A stretch of DNA of 64,000 nucleotides, from contig JALHJR010000006.1 of NCBI GenBank assembly GCA_022840405.1, positions 41,491-105,490 on the forward strand. The letters are read 5' to 3'. The position numbers and the translations under genes were made by a program. The stretch comes from Tepidanaerobacter acetatoxydans_A (GTDB taxonomy: Bacteria > Bacillota > Thermosediminibacteria > Thermosediminibacterales > Tepidanaerobacteraceae). The notes beneath the pieces are model-generated. The model made no database searches and was not told the DNA's origin. It saw only the letters and a program-made list of their open reading frames with translations. Shown here one piece after another: positions 62,754 through 64,000 of this stretch. Numbering within the stretch: the first letter of the stretch is position 1; each line of letters starts with the position of its first letter.

Positions 62754-63818
62754 TTATACCTTTGCCCGGTTTGTCTTTATGCTGTAACTTGCTATAAACC
62801 ATCCCAAAAAAATTCCTATGACATAGCCAATTATTGTAAATATCCTGGGAACATTACTTGAGAAATATATAAAGCCTCCTACACATCCGGTGACTATTAC
62901 TCCAACGAGCATAGAGGTACACACTGCCACTCCCAACTTGAAAAATGTTTCTATTGCCTCAAATTCCAGAGTTTCGCCACTTCTCTCCAATTTATTGCGG
63001 TCAAACAATAGTTTTGCTGCAGTAAGCATTACTATTGCAGATATAAGGTGAAATGCAATAGGCACCTCTTTAACGTTGCTTAATATCCCCGGCATGGTAT
63101 ATGACCCAAAAATATTTAAAAACTCGTCAATTACAGCTATACGATACCCCCACATCGCCATGTTCATATACAGCAATCCTGTAAAACCTATTGGGAATAT
63201 GAAAAATATGATAGTCAAAACCAACTGGGATATTGACGTTCCTGTCAAACTTGCAAAAAGCAGTGAGAAGCTTAATATAACAAATAATCTAAAGGCATCT
63301 GCTCCAAGCCAGGACATTACCATACCTGCCGAGTAAAAATCCCTTAAGCCCTTGGAAAACCATAAAGCCGCTGCCATTATCACCGCATTTACTAAAAAAG
63401 GCAAAATAACATTTACAAAAGCTATTACAGCTTTATTAAAAAAGATTTCTGTGCGGCTAAAGGGCATAGTCGCAAGTATTTCGAATGTCTTTTTTCGCTT
63501 TTCCTCTCCAAATAGAAGCGCCGCAGCTGCCATGGGTGTAAATATTACTAACACCGCTTCCATACCTGACAGCTGCTTAAATTTATCTTGCAATAGATTC
63601 TTTAACTCGGATTTGTATTCATCTTCATCGAAACCCAAGTACCACTCCGGGTGTTTTTCCATTTCTTGAATTGTCCTTTGATAATTGCTGTATGTATTTA
63701 TTACACCTAAAGTCATCGTAAAAAACAATATGCCTGCCACAGCAAAGCACAGCCATTTAGTCATTTTCCAGTCCTTTTTCAGCAAAGCCTTATTAAATGG
63801 CAATGTCTGTAAAGTCAT
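62754..63818 (-). CDS. ABC-2 type transporter permease
   Basis: 354 residues from ATG 63818, overlapping the upstream ATPase gene by 26 nt. Six or more membrane segments are visible: the first near residues 22-43, a cytoplasmic loop FGEEKRKKTFEILATMPFSR typical of ABC-2 permeases, then paired helices to the end (IIGYVIGIFLGWFIASYSI). It works with the ATPase encoded at 63793-64000 as an efflux or lantibiotic-immunity-type pump; the substrate is unknown. Confidence 0.85.
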   Translation of the reverse strand: MTLQTLPFNKALLKKDWKMTKWLCFAVAGILFFTMTLGVINTYSNYQRTIQEMEKHPEWYLGFDEDEYKSELKNLLQDKFKQLSGMEAVLVIFTPMAAAALLFGEEKRKKTFEILATMPFSRTEIFFNKAVIAFVNVILPFLVNAVIMAAALWFSKGLRDFYSAGMVMSWLGADAFRLFVILSFSLLFASLTGTSISQLVLTIIFFIFPIGFTGLLYMNMAMWGYRIAVIDEFLNIFGSYTMPGILSNVKEVPIAFHLISAIVMLTAAKLLFDRNKLERSGETLEFEAIETFFKLGVAVCTSMLVGVIVTGCVGGFIYFSSNVPRIFTIIGYVIGIFLGWFIASYSIKTNRAKV

Positions 63819-64000
63819 AGCCTTCAACTCCCATCTTGTATATAAAAATCTCTTCAAGAGACATATCTATCGTTTCTAATAAAATCGGATTGCATTTTTT
63901 AATCGCATCTATTACCGCATCAAGATTATCCTTCACTACTATTTGATGTATTTTGCCGATGGTTTCTATTTTTAGTATATGTTCATTGCTCTTTATCTCT
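63793..64000 (-). CDS. ABC transporter ATP-binding protein (C-terminal end, runs off window)
   Basis: The last 68 codons of a frame continuing past the window edge: EIKSNEHILKIETIGKIHQI, then VVKDNLDAVIDAIKKCNPIL, and ETIDMSLEEIFIYK, the usual C-terminal region of ABC-2 ATPases (SLEEIF motif). It overlaps the permease start. The catalytic motifs are outside the window. Confidence 0.8.
   Translation of the reverse strand, partial: EIKSNEHILKIETIGKIHQIVVKDNLDAVIDAIKKCNPILLETIDMSLEEIFIYKMGVEGYDFTDIAI

Overview
The window is a chromosome segment of a low-GC Gram-positive anaerobe, most probably a member of the Clostridia of the Thermoanaerobacter/Tepidanaerobacter kind. This is inferred from AT-rich intergenic DNA, AGGAGG-type ribosome binding sites with frequent TTG/GTG starts, DegS/DegU-like and LevR-like regulators, class V fructose-bisphosphatase beside class II aldolase, the larEBC cofactor genes, and ISLre2 and IS3 relics. 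No species can be named from sequence alone.

Region 1 (1-6.5 kb): the N-terminal part of a LacI-type regulator, a decayed IS3 element, secG, an internally deleted membrane pyrophosphatase, an asparagine-synthetase-like gene whose glutaminase half has lost its nucleophile, an ISLre2 fragment, and class II fructose-bisphosphate aldolase. Region 2 (6.5-19.6 kb): housekeeping and envelope genes, namely an M1 metallopeptidase, an L,D-transpeptidase, gltX, the larE-larB-larC operon for the nickel-pincer cofactor, recD2, a GH18 glycosidase and a membrane diguanylate cyclase. Two 119-bp copies of a MITE-like repeat (684 and 8989) and two weaker relatives are scattered here and beyond.

Region 3 (19.9-31 kb): a sigma-54-type catabolic cluster. 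A LevR-like activator lies upstream of a GG-N10-GC promoter. The promoter precedes EIIA, EIIB, EIIA, a class V aminotransferase, a fused EIIC-EIID, a second EIIB, a MalY-type PLP enzyme and a SelA/DgaE-like PLP enzyme. It looks like mannose-family PTS uptake of an amino-sugar-like or sugar conjugate, broken down by three PLP enzymes. The substrate is unknown. Region 4 (31-40 kb): degS-degU, metK, a HEAT-repeat protein, an arginase-fold protein, class V FBPase, a secreted-protein gene interrupted by an in-frame TAA, and a tail-anchored coiled-coil repeat protein.

Region 5 (about 40.3-57.7 kb): mobile DNA accumulated downstream of guaA. An intact-looking 16.3 kb element is bounded by a 21-bp direct repeat (41426 and 57659). 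It carries an integrase, a lysogeny-type switch, replication and sigma-like genes, a Fic protein, two exported proteins and two probable small RNAs. Its only phage structural genes are an HK97 gp10-like gene and a tape-measure gene. To its left lie fragments of an older related element, ending in a short sequence like the 3' end of guaA. Region 6 (57.7-64 kb): guaA, then a MacA/MacB-type export operon and an ABC-2 transporter running off the window.

I saw no rRNA, tRNA, CRISPR array or origin.
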